Assembly: GCF_003255815.1 (NCBI RefSeq)
Contig: NC_037681.1
Span: forward strand, 65,595,438 to 65,659,437
Source of the DNA: Theropithecus gelada
Taxonomy: Eukaryota; Chordata; Mammalia; Primates; Cercopithecidae
DNA length: 64,000 nucleotides
Direction: 5' to 3'
Made by a program: the position numbers and the translations under genes
Notes under the pieces: model-generated
What the model saw: only the letters and a program-made list of their open reading frames with translations
Database searches by the model: none
What the model was told of the DNA's origin: nothing
Part shown: positions 36,130 to 47,329 of the stretch, in pieces
Layout: each line of letters opens with the position of its first letter
Numbering within the stretch: the first letter of the stretch is position 1

Positions 36130-36490
36130 TTTTGTGAAGTATGTGTTTTATTGAAATAAAACATATATACAGAAAAAATGCATGTCTTAAGTTCACAAAT
36201 GTGTAAGCTCAATGAGTTTTCATAAGGCGAACACACCTATGTAACAGAACATTATCAGTGACTACTCCTCTGAGGGTAACCACTACCCTCACTATAGTTG
36301 GGCTAGCGTAACACTAGGGATTAGTGCATGTTTTTGAGCTTTATATAAACAGAAGCATAAAGTACGTATTCTTGCGTTTGGCTTCTTTTAGTATTATGTG
36401 TATGCGATTCATCCATGGTGGTTAGTTCTGTATTTATTGATATTCAGATGGTATTGTTTTTAATAATATGGATACATTCATTTCTTTAAT
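36130..36490 (-). repeat. Old L1M/HAL1-like fragment
   Basis: Pattern of an ancient L1-type 3' end in reverse: 'ttattgaaataaaacatata', 'taaccactaccctcactata', 'tttatataaacagaagcata', 'cgtttggcttcttttagtat', 'gcgattcatccatggtggtt' and 'taatatggatacattcattt'. Strongly diverged, hence tentative family. Confidence 0.6.
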
Positions 36491-38503
36491 GCAGTCTTGT
36501 AGGTACAGAAACATGTCGATTTATTTCAGCATATTGACCAGTCTCAGCACTCAGAAGAGAGTTCAACAAAGTAAGCAACCACCAGCAGAAATCACAAAGA
36601 ATCCACTGAGCTGTGACAAAATTCTCAAACTGACATGTCTGTAATGAAAGGCGCGTTATCGCAAACACCTTTGAAACCTTCATGTTTGGTTCCCATGTCT
36701 TTTTCTTAAAAACATACAAGCAAATAATTTTTTTTCTTTGACCCACCTTAAACAAGAACCCAGAGAGTGTGGTCCTGCTCTCTCAATGGAGACCATTTGC
36801 TTCTGTGAAAACAGAGAACTAAATTAAATTAGAAAATCCTGGTATTCAGTAGGACCGAATTTCCTTTCCTTCCTACTTTCCCATTCCACAATCTATCACC
36901 TAGAGTAATTAAGACCAGGGAGGTATCATCTTCACTGGATTAACCTTAACTAAATTGTACTCATTCAACATGTGCCCTTTTGATTAGTCCGAGCAGGGCC
37001 TGCTGTCTCGGATACACCCACCTTGTAATGCTATACACTTAATTAATTTCAGATGAATAGAGGGGGGGATAAACTAAATTCTCCAATTAATAAACTATAA
37101 GTCCTTATAGGTATCAGGCTAGCTCAAGATTTTCATTCTTCCTTTATTTCTTTACTCTGCAAAGGCTAAGTGGAGATTGAAATGGGGAGAAAAAAAAAAC
37201 ACCACACAACACATACACACAGCTGCAATTGTTCGAGGCTGGTGAGGGGGTGCCTGGGCAGTTTCATCATCGTAAAGGGCAGACCTTAAGAACTGTTGGT
37301 AAAATAGATTATTTTTCTGCCAAGCATAATTTTTAATGTCCTTCTCCACCTGGACCTCGATATTTGGTTTTTATTTGCACATATTTCCTGTTCCATGCAC
37401 AGATTCTTGGTTATGAAAATTCAATATTAATGCCACTAATTTTATATTTTTAAATGCATTTCTCAAAAGTAAAATATTATTAATAGTCTGAGAACTTTTC
37501 TGAGCACTGGTGTGGAGTTATTTGTTTAATCATCAAATTTAACAGCTCTCAAAAATATAATAAAAATTTGCCCTCATGGGAATGCCTGACAGCAAAGAAA
37601 ATAATTTCCTTATAATAAAACTGATCCCAAGGATGTTTATATGCTATAATTTATCTCATACTAAAAGATGGCTAGAAAATTATATAAGATAGATTTACAG
37701 TCACTCCTTCAACCCAGAAAATTTATATGTCTAGTTATTAGTGACTTAAAAACTTCTACTGATCTGCATAATTATATATAAAGAGATTCCCCGGTAGCTT
37801 TTATGTCCTATGATTCAACATAATAAGGTCAATTATATTCAGAGAATTTAAATTACTGATACTTAGGGAATAAAACCAACAGAGCTTTTAGTTTCTTATG
37901 ATGGTATACAAGAAATTCTACTTACCTAAGACAAAATAACCTAAAGCCCATTTTATGTGTTTTAGCAGAGATTTTAAAAAGCCACTAAGAGGTTTTGTCA
38001 TTTAAGAAACCATATACTCAGTTCCCTAATATCTTCAGATGTTAAGTCTATTCTGATATTGTTTCCTGACGTTTGTCTTTTGTTCCAAAATGATTTTTAA
38101 AAAAAATTCTTGAGTAATTTTGTTAGTATTTTCTACTAGTCTAGAAAAATTAACTGAAATTCTTGCACCCCATTTTAACCACACCAATTCCCTATTAAAT
38201 ATGCCAACAAATTAAATAAGTATACTGCTGCTAGATAATTTACCATTAAATGAGTGTAGAATATTTGACTGATTATTTTACTAATTTCTTATGTGTGAAA
38301 ATTCTTAAAATGGTGGAATCATTTGACTAATTGAGTGCAAATATTAAATAATTTTTTTATTGATGACATTCATGCTGACAGGCACATCATTTGATGCATC
38401 AGCTAATGCCTTGTCAGGTTTGTATTATCTTTTTTATCTGAGGCTGGGCACATGGGCATTTTAACTCAGGAAGTCTTACTCTCTCTGCCTTCCCTAAAAC
38501 CAG
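36491..38503. other. Single-copy AT-rich DNA, repeat-free
   Basis: 2 kb with no recognised transposon, AT-rich with ordinary word diversity. Upstream shoulder of the CpG island. Several stretches (36500-36780, 37300-38400) look like unique, possibly conserved DNA. No coding signal. Confidence 0.4.
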
Positions 38504-38868
38504 TGCCTACATTTGACCCTGTGGAACACCACAAAAGCAAGTAATTTAAATCAGCCCACACCTGCACCATCACCCAGGCTATCCTTACAGGAACGCTTCG
38601 AACATCTCATTCCGGAGCACCTCAGGCGGCTGAAGAGGACAATTCATTCCCCACTAAAGAACAAAATACTGACACTGAGTTTGTCTTCTTTGGGGTCGGA
38701 GGAAAGTTGGGATACTATTCATAAAAAGGCAGCTATGTTTAGCCCTGCGGTGAATTATATACAAACCAACAACTATTTTTGAATGATGGAATTAAGTATT
38801 TACACAAGGAGACTAAGGTCTTTAGCTTGGTTATGTCCTGCTGTTTATGTTACACGATCAGAAGCCTT
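38504..38868 (+). other. Possible non-coding exon upstream of the CpG island
   Basis: A pyrimidine-rich stretch 'cttactctctctgccttccc' leads to an AG at 38503, and a GTGAGT donor occurs at 38869. The interval contains an 89-aa frame (38513-38782) with no recognised domain. The signals could be coincidental; nothing shows that this is transcribed. Confidence 0.2.
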
Positions 38869-39249
38869 GTGAGTACTGTTTTAGGTGATACATCATCAAG
38901 AATTCTTACATTAGGAAAGTAACCATATTATCTGAGATCGTTTGCTCTAGGGAAACCTACAGCAAATTTTGCACTAGCTAAAATTGTTTAGCTAAATTTT
39001 GCACTTTACAAAATAATAGAAAAATTCATTTGACTGTCCCCTCAATGTATAGCATGGTCGTCTGATCACCTTGCAGTTTGTCTCATATGCCTGTGTTGGG
39101 CTCTTTTAATAGGACTTCCACCAATAAATTCAAGGTTTTGTTCTTGTTTATAACCGGCACTTTCAGGTCCGACCAGGTCCAAAAAAGAAAAAAAGGAATT
39201 GAGGGTTTGCATCGTTTTTCAACACAACTGGAAGCTGTTTTATCACTTT
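38869..39249. other. Single-copy non-coding DNA
   Basis: Nothing recognised; composition rises towards the island from about 39230. Confidence 0.35.
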
Positions 39250-39970
39250 GTATTTTGAGAACCGCTCCCCTTCCCGCACACGCATTGCTGCCGCCTCTCG
39301 AGCTTGGTAAATGAGTCTGTGCGCCAAGCCAGGTCGCTCCGCGCAGTTCGCACTTCCGCGCCTCGGCACTCGAATGACCGTGTCCTCTGCGTCTCTCTCG
39401 TGAATGTCGCTGGAAAAAAAAAAAAAAGTTTGTTCTAAGCCCGTGGCATTTCCGCGCGCAGATGGAAAGGCAAGTGGGAGAGGAGGGTGCAGGTGCGGGG
39501 CGGGCGCGGCGGCCCCTTCCGGCGCCGGGGGCTGGGCGGCCCCGGGCCGGGTGCCGCTCGGCTCCGCGCACGTGGCTGTGGGCGCTGCGCACAGAGGCCG
39601 GCCGGCGGGGAGTGTAGGGTGCAGCGCTCGCCGGTGTCGACGGCTTCCGCCCAGAGCCCTTAGCGCCGCGACCTGCCTGACTGGTGGCGCGGGGAAACGC
39701 TCGCAGCACTGCGGCTCCGGCGGGCGGGCTCTGCGTGGGGCCCCGCCGAGCTTCCCGGGAGCCTCTCCCGCAGCCGATGGGCGTCTAGGGGCGCAGAACG
39801 AAGAGTGGGCGCCGAAACGGATGTCGGCGCTGGAGGCCGACGGCGAGGCCCGGGGCGGCCAGGCTTCTCGGTAGAGAGGGCCGTGCACCTCGCGGCTTGC
39901 GGGCTAAGGCGGGGAGCCGCTCCTGCGGCGGACGGGCGCGCGGACTGGAGGGAGGGAAGTGCCACGGCCC

Positions 39971-40008
39971 GGGGAACCGGGGGGACGCGGAGACGGGGTC
40001 TGGGGGGG
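39971..40008 (+). other. Potential G-quadruplex
   Basis: Four G-runs (39971-39974, 39979-39984, 39995-39998, 40002-40008) with loops of 4, 10 and 3 bases, inside the CpG island on the plus strand. Confidence 0.5.
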
Positions 40009-40625
40009 TGAGGGCGGCGGGCAGTAGCCAAGTGGTGTGCAGCTTCGAACCCCTGCACCCTCCGGGCGAACGGAATGGCACCCGCGGAGACGGGCGGGGA
40101 CGGGCGAAAGCGGGTTTGCTCGGACCCGAAGCCAAGCCCGGTTTGGAGGGTGATACCGTAGGCGAGAATGGCCTGGGAGCCCCGCCCCGGGAGGGGGTGA
40201 ATGGAGCCGCCCGAGGTAGGGGAGTTGGGGGTGGTGGTTGTGAAGACAGTCGGAGTCGGGCTCCGGGCAGACGAAACACCGGGGCGCGCCAGGGTCCATT
40301 TCCTCCTTTTCTCCGTTTTCCCACCGGCCCTGTAGATGCGGAGCCAGCAGTCGGGCTGGAGCGGAGGCTGAGGGTCGCCGTTCCGCGGGAGGTCTCTCGC
40401 CCCGGGTTAGGCCCCACCCCGCGGTGGCGGTCGCGTGGCGCTGTCCTGGAGTTGAGCTGTGCCCGCGCCGCGGCCCGCACGCCCAGGACAGCACACCGCC
40501 GCCCGCAGGCAGGGACGCCTACAACCTCGCTTCTCACCAGGCGCCCAGCTCGGGGCTGGGAACGGGAAGGGTGCATTTCCGTGTGGGGTGGGGGCGATTC
40601 CCGGCTGTCGGCGGTGGGGCTAGGA

Positions 40626-40667
40626 CTTGCGGCGGAAGAGCCAGGCCTTGCGGCGGAAGAGCCAGGC
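40626..40667 (+). repeat. 21-bp perfect tandem duplication in the CpG island
   Basis: Unit starting CTTGCGGCGGAAGAG and ending CCAGGC at 40626-40646 and 40647-40667, with a partial third start ('cttcgcgg'). The unit is a multiple of three. It includes GGAA, an ETS-type core. Confidence 0.95.
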
Positions 40668-41110
40668 CTTCGCGGCTTTCCAGCCAGCCGGGTTCGGGAT
40701 TTCTCGACGGTCGGACCGGTGGAGGCGAGGGTGGGCGGCTATCCCCCAGCCTCTTCAGGAAGAAGCCGTGGGGCCACGGAAGGTATGGGTGACAGGGCTC
40801 ACACCATTCCCGCGCTGCCCTCGAACTCGCGGGCCTCTGTTCCCTTTGCCGTCACTTGGTATGCGCCCCAGTCCCCGGCGACATTAAGGCCCGCGGGCGC
40901 CCTGTGTGCATGGCTGCTGCCCGCGGCGCACCGGCCTGAGCCCGGAGGGAGGTGCTGGGCGGGAGAGGCGGCCCTCCCTGGGTCTCCCCTGTCTGTCACA
41001 TCTGCACTTATTTAAAGCTCGGCTGGTGGTCCGCGCTCTCTGGAATGCCAGTTGCGGGCCTGGCCTCCTACGGCATTTGCACTGATTAGCGAGCGGGTCA
41101 TGGGGGAGAT

Positions 41111-43380
41111 GGGGACCTTGTGGAGTGGGGGGGAAGACCGGAGGTTCACAGTATTCCGCCTGCCTCGGTCCCGCGAGCTAATCGGAGCCCAGTGATTCCC
41201 GCTGCACTAATGGCTGAGTGTGTCAGGGAGCAGAGAACCAAACTTGAAGGACGTTCGATGCGTCTGGGAACCGGCCATTGCCACTTAGTAGTATGTTGTG
41301 GGCCGGTGTGCACGCACGACCCTAAATCTCTGCAGGCTCTAGCGCTGAAGCGGGCGGAGAAGGGGAACAAGTGTTGTGACCCCAAGTCCTAAAAATTTGT
41401 ACGCAGTGTCTGGGATATGCAGTATCCTTGATGCGAAACTCTTAAATGTTTGCTGGTGCAAGTCCATACAAAACGAAGTTGGCTTGTCTCGCTTAAAATA
41501 CTGTAGACAAAGCGTAAAAAAGGCACGGGCAGTCCGCATCAAGGACGCCACTCCAAGCGGAAGAGGCCCGGTGCAAATTCATCGTTGAAAAACAAGCTGG
41601 GTTCTAATTTACTGTGACTCCCACGGGTGCAGGGGTTGGGAAGAGAAGCAAAGGGGGACCTTTTTTATTTTTGAAGCCTCAAAAAGTTCGGTCTGAGTTT
41701 GCATTTGCCTTTGGACTTGGTATAATTAAGGGTGAAAATAAGGCCCCTCTGTATTTCTATTCCCCTTTGCTTTCCTGCGAAGCTTTTACCTCAGAGGAAA
41801 GTTGTTTTAGTAATCTGGGAAAGAGAAACCATGTGCTGAGTCAGCAAAAACGCGGCACCAGGCCAGTTCAGCTCAATTATACTGCTGTGTGTAATGCACA
41901 CACTCTATATGCCTTTGTGGAAATAATGAAAAATATATTAGAATTCTCATGGCATAGCAATGCCCACGAAGCCTGTTGGCAGTTGAGAGCCAGATTTCTG
42001 TGTCTTCTAATACAAGGAAACAGGTTCTGAACATGTCTTCCAACAAGCCTTAGATCCAAGGCCACTTAATGTGAGAGGACAAGAAAAATGCAGTTCTCAA
42101 AACGACACAAAATATTTTACTTTTTTTCAAATGGTCGTGTCACAGAATGCTTAAATACTCCTTTCTGCCTGTGTTCTTGTGACAAGCGTTCAAGGTGGCT
42201 CCAGTAGATGGAATCTTAGTTTTTTATTTTGCATCATTAAAAGCATTTCTCAAAACTGATTCTTGAAAAGGTCTGAAAAGTCTCCTTGCAAGTCCCATTA
42301 GAACCTTGATCATGCATTCTCATTTGTGTGGAAGGAACAAATGTGTTCAGAGTCACTTGGAATGAAACTCTCTTAAACTGCTAAGTAATTATATTTCAGA
42401 ATAATTGCTTTAAACTATCCAAGTGTTACCTGAATTTGCATTATGTCAACATTGCAGCTGTTAAGCAACAGTCTAAATTGTGCTTTTAATGGCAGACATT
42501 CAGTATTTCTGGGGATATTTCTTCATAGTTATTTTAATTCTAAGAGTTTAGTTGCAGCAAGTGACTTTTGAAAAAAATAGTGTATTACATGAAGAACCAG
42601 CCAAAAGTTTGCCTCAGTTTCATTTATCTTTTCTACCTCAAAATGTGAAATTAGTACATCTTTTATGCTTTTGCTATTTAAATTCTTAAAAATATATAGC
42701 TATGTTTCAGTATAATGCAAAAACATCTGGATGTGAAAAATTCTGTCACCCAACTTCCAGATGTTTGGTACTACGCAGACAAAACATCAGAATAAATGAC
42801 CAAATTTTTTTTCTTTACAATCCAGATGGCTTAGTGCATCTTGCTTCTATAAGGAAGCATATTTTCCTTTCTCTAAACATCACATCCTACTGTAGCCCAC
42901 ATAAGGCATGATTTACACTCCTTCAGCTACAAAATGTTAGGCCATTTGGAGTGCAGCAAAGCAATCAGTTAATGAAACTATATGTTTTGGTGAATGTAGT
43001 CCAAGTATTAGTGTGTACTTAGGAGGGAATGGTGGTGGTGGAGTCAGAAATGGGAAGATAAGAGAGTGAGTGCCTTGTTGAATGGGAGAATGACTTAGTT
43101 AAAACGACACAGCCTTCCAAAAATCCATCTGTGGCATCCATAATCTTAATAGGTGGAATAGAACATTTAGAAGCAGGTTCAACATGGTTGCCTTTTGCCT
43201 GAGAAGCAACTGGACTGTGAAATGTCCATCGTGTACTCTGAAGCTTTCTTTCTCTCCACTGTTCCCTCTTGGAGCATTATGAAATGGAACAGATGAATTA
43301 ATGTAACATTAAAACATTAGGACTCATGAACATTATACAGGTGGAAAAATTCTCTGTTTTAAAAGTAAAAAGGCACGTAA
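41111..43380. other. Single-copy non-coding DNA, repeat-free
   Basis: 2.3 kb downstream shoulder of the CpG island with no recognised transposon. AT-rich after 42000. Contains no convincing coding exon. Confidence 0.4.
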
Positions 43381-43428
43381 GTGACTTAAATATTCACCAT
43401 ATGACAATATGGTGAATATTTAAATCAC
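43381..43428. repeat. 48-bp near-perfect hairpin
   Basis: Left arm 43381-43402 and right arm 43407-43428 are reverse complements over 22 bases with one mismatch (C at 43385 against A), separated by the 4-base loop gaca. The arms are AT-rich (core 'aaatattcaccatat'). Not at the end of any repeat that I can identify. Confidence 0.9.
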
Positions 43429-44015
43429 CCAAAAATGTAGTGAGGATGAATGGATTTCTCTTTTCCATGACATGTCACCACATTTTACAGTTGTTAAACG
43501 TGGGGCTGAAAACAGCAACATTTTTCCTTCCCCAAAGTCAAAGAGATTTAAGGTCATGAACAGAGAGCCAGAGCTTCTCTGCTTAAACATGTTGAGAAAG
43601 AAGGAACAGATATAAAGAGTCTTCCACTAGAATCAGCAGATGAAATCAAACCCAGAATGAATTCCATTCTACTTATTAACCTCACACTCCCTGGATTATA
43701 GAACAGTGTTTAGATAATGAATGGCAATGAATGTTAAAACATCATAAAACCTGACCACTTAACAATTGCTGCAAGAAAAACATACCATTTTAAACAGACC
43801 TTCTTACAACTCAGAATCTGGGCCTTATAATAAGACAGGATTTTATACTGGCCCAGGGTCAATTTTAAAGACTAGTTTATGGGAATCTAGTAGAACTTTG
43901 GGGTACACATACTGAGTAAAGAGACTCAAAAGTCAAGTGGGAATCTTTAACACTATATAAAACAGAATCACAGTTATTTTTCTTGATTGGATGTTTTCAC
44001 GACTTTTTTGGTGAT
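43429..44015. other. Single-copy non-coding DNA
   Basis: Nothing recognised. Confidence 0.35.
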
Positions 44016-44019
44016 TCAT

Positions 44020-44210
44020 TTATTAGAATAATAAAATGACAGAGCTGGAATGGACTTAGAGAACTCACCCAGGTCTCTGTCTTTATAGATGAGGAAATGG
44101 AACCAAAATGAAAGGACCTATCCAAGGCCACACAGTCATAAGAAGGGTCAGAACTAGAACCATGGAGTTCTAATTGTGAGTCACAGAGTCCAGCCCTGTC
44201 TCCAGGACAG
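44020..44210 (-). repeat. Ancient SINE/CR1-like repeat (MIR- or L3-related)
   Basis: Contains 'agagctggaatggacttaga', 'tatagatgaggaaatggaac', 'tccaaggccacacagtcata' and 'tagaaccatggagttctaat', the pattern of a very old repeat with a MIR-like core. Family call tentative. Confidence 0.6.
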
Positions 44211-45046
44211 CTTGCCTTTGAATCATTATGACGTGGCTCAGTGTTACAGATTTCCTAGTGGTGTCCAAGAAACTGACACCCATCACCACAGGTTGGAAAT
44301 GGCTCAACATCATTCATTTGCATTACACATCTAAGAGCTATAAAACAAACCCAGCGTGAAGGCAGAGTTTCCCCATTTGTCTCCAGAATGAGACAGACTA
44401 TTGCAAAAACAGAGCTAATAAAACTCTGTCAACTTCAACAACTTGGCTAGAGGTCCTGATAACAAGTGACACCCTTAGCTTTTTACAGAGAACTTACAGT
44501 GCCTTGGAAGCATGTCATGTGCAGAATCTGCTACAGTTTCTTTGAAAATAACACAGTCAAACATTCAAAATTTAGGTGACATTAATGGGGAAGAGAGGAG
44601 GAGGTGGTGGTTATAGCCATGTCTACACTACTCTTTACGGAAGACATAGATGTCAGTGGTCCTTCACTCATCTCAGAAACAACTCACGACTCTAGCAGCT
44701 TGCATGATGATATGGAAGGTTAGGATGCAAGGGGAAGGTGGAGGGTGGAAGATGGGGTTGGTGGGTCATATTAGATAGCAATATGAAGCATATTGTTCCC
44801 AGATTTTGAGGAACTGGGGATCTCACTAGTTTTCATGGTGTGAACCAAGGAAATAGACTCTTATGTGATATTATCAAACCTTTTCTGTTTAATGTTTTAT
44901 TCAACATCGAATGACAACATAGAAGCATTGCTTCTAGGAAGGGAAGACAACCCCTGACTCCTTCATGAGTATTCTGCTCCAAGAATTGCAAGGAAGGTTA
45001 AGGATTGGGAGAAATGGGGATAGGAGGAATGGGTGAAGTCAGGACT
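44211..45046. other. Single-copy non-coding DNA
   Basis: No repeat or gene recognised. Confidence 0.35.
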
Positions 45047-45403
45047 CAGTATGGTTGGCCCTCTATGTCTGTGGGTTTCACATCTGTGGATTCAACCAAC
45101 CTCGGATGGAAACTATTCAGAAAAAAAAAATGGATGTTTTCATCTGAACTGAACACATCGTAGGCTTTTTTTCTTGTCATTATTCCCTAAGCAATACAGT
45201 ATAACAACTATTTACAGATCATTTACATTGTATTAGGTATTATAAGTAATCTAGAGATAGCTTAAAGTACAATACATAAGAGGATATGCATAGGTTATAT
45301 GCAAATACCGTATCATTTTATATAAGGGACTTGAACATCTATGGATTTTGGTATCCTTGGAAGGTTTCTGGAACCCATCCCCAGTGGATACCAAGGGACT
45401 ATA
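45047..45403 (+). mobile_element. Tigger-family MITE (MER2-like)
   Basis: Starts 'cagtatggttggccctctat' and ends 'ataccaagggactata', which are roughly inverted; the interior shows 'ggattcaaccaacctcggat', 'cattattccctaagcaatac' and 'ttatataagggacttgaaca'. This is the layout of a well-known non-autonomous TcMar-Tigger element. No transposase. Confidence 0.8.
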
Positions 45404-46113
45404 TTTAGAGTTGTGAGAAAAGAATGGTCATGTTTTCATTATCTTGCAGAGAAAGGAGATCCTGGTAAGGCCTTCCCTCCAAGCTAATTCAAAGTTACTG
45501 CTACCTGAGAAGCAGGATCTGGCCAGAATTTGGGAGAGGGGGATGCTGGGAGAAGAGATCTATATTTTTAAAAAATGCTTAGGGGAGCAATGGAACCAGC
45601 AAAAGTTAAACCAAATAAAACCAGCATGCCCACTTACCTCTTTAATTTAGTCTCCCAAACAGATCATCATTTGAGTTATTCCACTGAAGTCAAGCATGAA
45701 ATCTGTTTAGCTGGATAGCTACCCATTTCCTGTGACCTGCAAAAGAGATGCCCTATTCTTTCAGGATCCTTGGAATGCCACATGCCCAGGCCCACTGGAA
45801 AACTGGGAAGGAAAACTGAAGCCACGTGCCTGGGTCCACTGAGATCCACCACCCTTCCCCAACAGCCGTGTGTCAAGGAAACACAAAGATAGAGTGGATT
45901 TCAGCACCACCCAACCCAGACACATGGCTGCTAGTTTATCAGCATAGGTCAATGAATGGTTTTAAGTTGCTATGGGTTTAAAGGGGATCTCTTAGTTGAT
46001 GGGAATTTTTAAATCTTTTTTTTTTTTTTTTTGCGTGGGATCCTTTGGCAGGTTTGTAAAATGTACAGACTGTTTCTCAGAATGTTTTTAAACATGTAAG
46101 TTATATTGAAATT
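45404..46113. other. Single-copy non-coding DNA with a T17 run
   Basis: A poly(T) run lies at about 46016-46032. Possible old repeat at 46033-46110. No gene recognised. Confidence 0.35.
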
Positions 46114-46440
46114 GGCCAGGCACGGTGGTTCATGCCTGTAATCCCAGAAATTTGGGAGGCCGAGGTGGGCGGATCAGTTGAGGTCAGGAGTTTGAGACCA
46201 ACCTGGCCAACATGGTGAAACCCTGTCTCTACTAAAAAAATACAAAAGTTAGCCAGGCGTGGTGGTGTGTGCCTGTAATCCCAGCTACTTAGGAGGCTGA
46301 GGCAAGGAGAATTGCGTAAACCTGGGGTGTGGAGGTTGCAGTGAGCCAAGATCGTGCCATTGCACTCCAGCCTGGGTGACAGAACAAGACTCTGTCTCAG
46401 AAAAAAAAATATATATAAATATATATATAGAAATAAAATT
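46114..46440 (+). repeat. Alu (AluS-like) with AT-rich tail
   Basis: From 'ggccaggcacggtggttcat' to 'aagactctgtctcag', then an A/(TA)-rich tail to about 46440. First Alu after the repeat-poor domain. Confidence 0.94.
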
Positions 46441-47329
46441 ATCAAGATATTTTTAAGAAACAAGTTTGTGATATATTTGTTAGCACATCAAATGCAAGAT
46501 CTAGTGGTGAGTCTAATAACTTCTGTGATATTGAAACAATGATAAGTGTTAATGATAAATTCAAAATATCTTCAACAACTATAATGTGATATGAAGGTAT
46601 CTGTGATTTCTATTGGTGAGAAAGTCACAGGTATTGCTAATGCATCTGTAGCTTGTTGTCTACATTCATAATGAAAAGAAATGCTAATTTTTAAATAATG
46701 ATTGGTAGTAAGGAAAATGTAAGTTTTTCATTCAAGTTTATGGACTTCTGCTTTTCCTTGATTGCACTTGCAAATCTCTTTACTTCGTCTCGAAGAACCC
46801 CTTGGAGGAAGAGGGGTGCAGTTCTAATAGTACCTTAGAGATATGAAATGAGATGGTCACAGCCATATGAGTAGATTTTGATTGGGTTACACCGGGCCCA
46901 AGTTTGGAGTGTCAACATTAAACCTGTGATATAAGATCTTGTTCCTAAGATGAAAAGTAACTTTATATTGTAATCCTGTAGAGTTGAGATCTTGAGAAGC
47001 ATTCCCTTGATAAGAGGACACTGGAGGAAGTGTCAAAATCACCTGTCAAAGTAGGAGAGTGGTAACCAAAGCCAGGAAGGACTTGATAAGGATGAGTGAA
47101 TCACCTCTGCTTGGTGAATGAGCCCAGGGTGTGGCTCAGCCTCCATCCAGGGAGCTTCAGTGTCCATCCAGGGAGTCTTCGTCAAGCGAACAGAGCAAAT
47201 CCCCAGAGAGTAGGGGATCTGCAGTAAGGGTGGGAGAGGCACATGTAGATCAGGGCAGAACAGCCTGAAGCCTGGGAGCAGAGAGCAGAGAGTGAGCCCA
47301 AGCAGGAGTGTCTTCCTGAGGAGTAGTCA
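46441..47329. other. Single-copy non-coding DNA
   Basis: Nothing recognised. The word 'tccatccagggagctt'/'tccatccagggagtct' is tandemly duplicated at about 47142-47180. Confidence 0.4.

Larger units (their letters stand above)
39250..41110. promoter_or_regulatory. CpG island, candidate promoter
   Basis: GC-rich from about 39250 to 41110, densest from 39450 to 40720, with CpG far more frequent than anywhere else in the window. GC boxes occur ('ggggcgggcgcggcgg' at about 39496), along with ETS-like 'cacttccgcg' near 39351, and no TATA box. This is the form of a broad, TATA-less mammalian promoter. Possible splice donors are GAG|GTAGGG at 40216 and AAG|GTATGG at 40783 on the plus strand, and CTG|GTGAGA at 40537 on the minus strand, so direction is open. 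Long frames on both strands (39897-41015 plus, 39083-39888 and 39785-40576 minus) reflect scarce stop codons. Gene identity not recognised. Confidence 0.85.

Noticed and set aside
39083..40576. Long minus-strand frames across the CpG island
   Set aside because: They overlap equally long plus-strand frames, have low-complexity Ala/Arg/Pro composition and no family match; stop codons are simply rare in GC-rich DNA.
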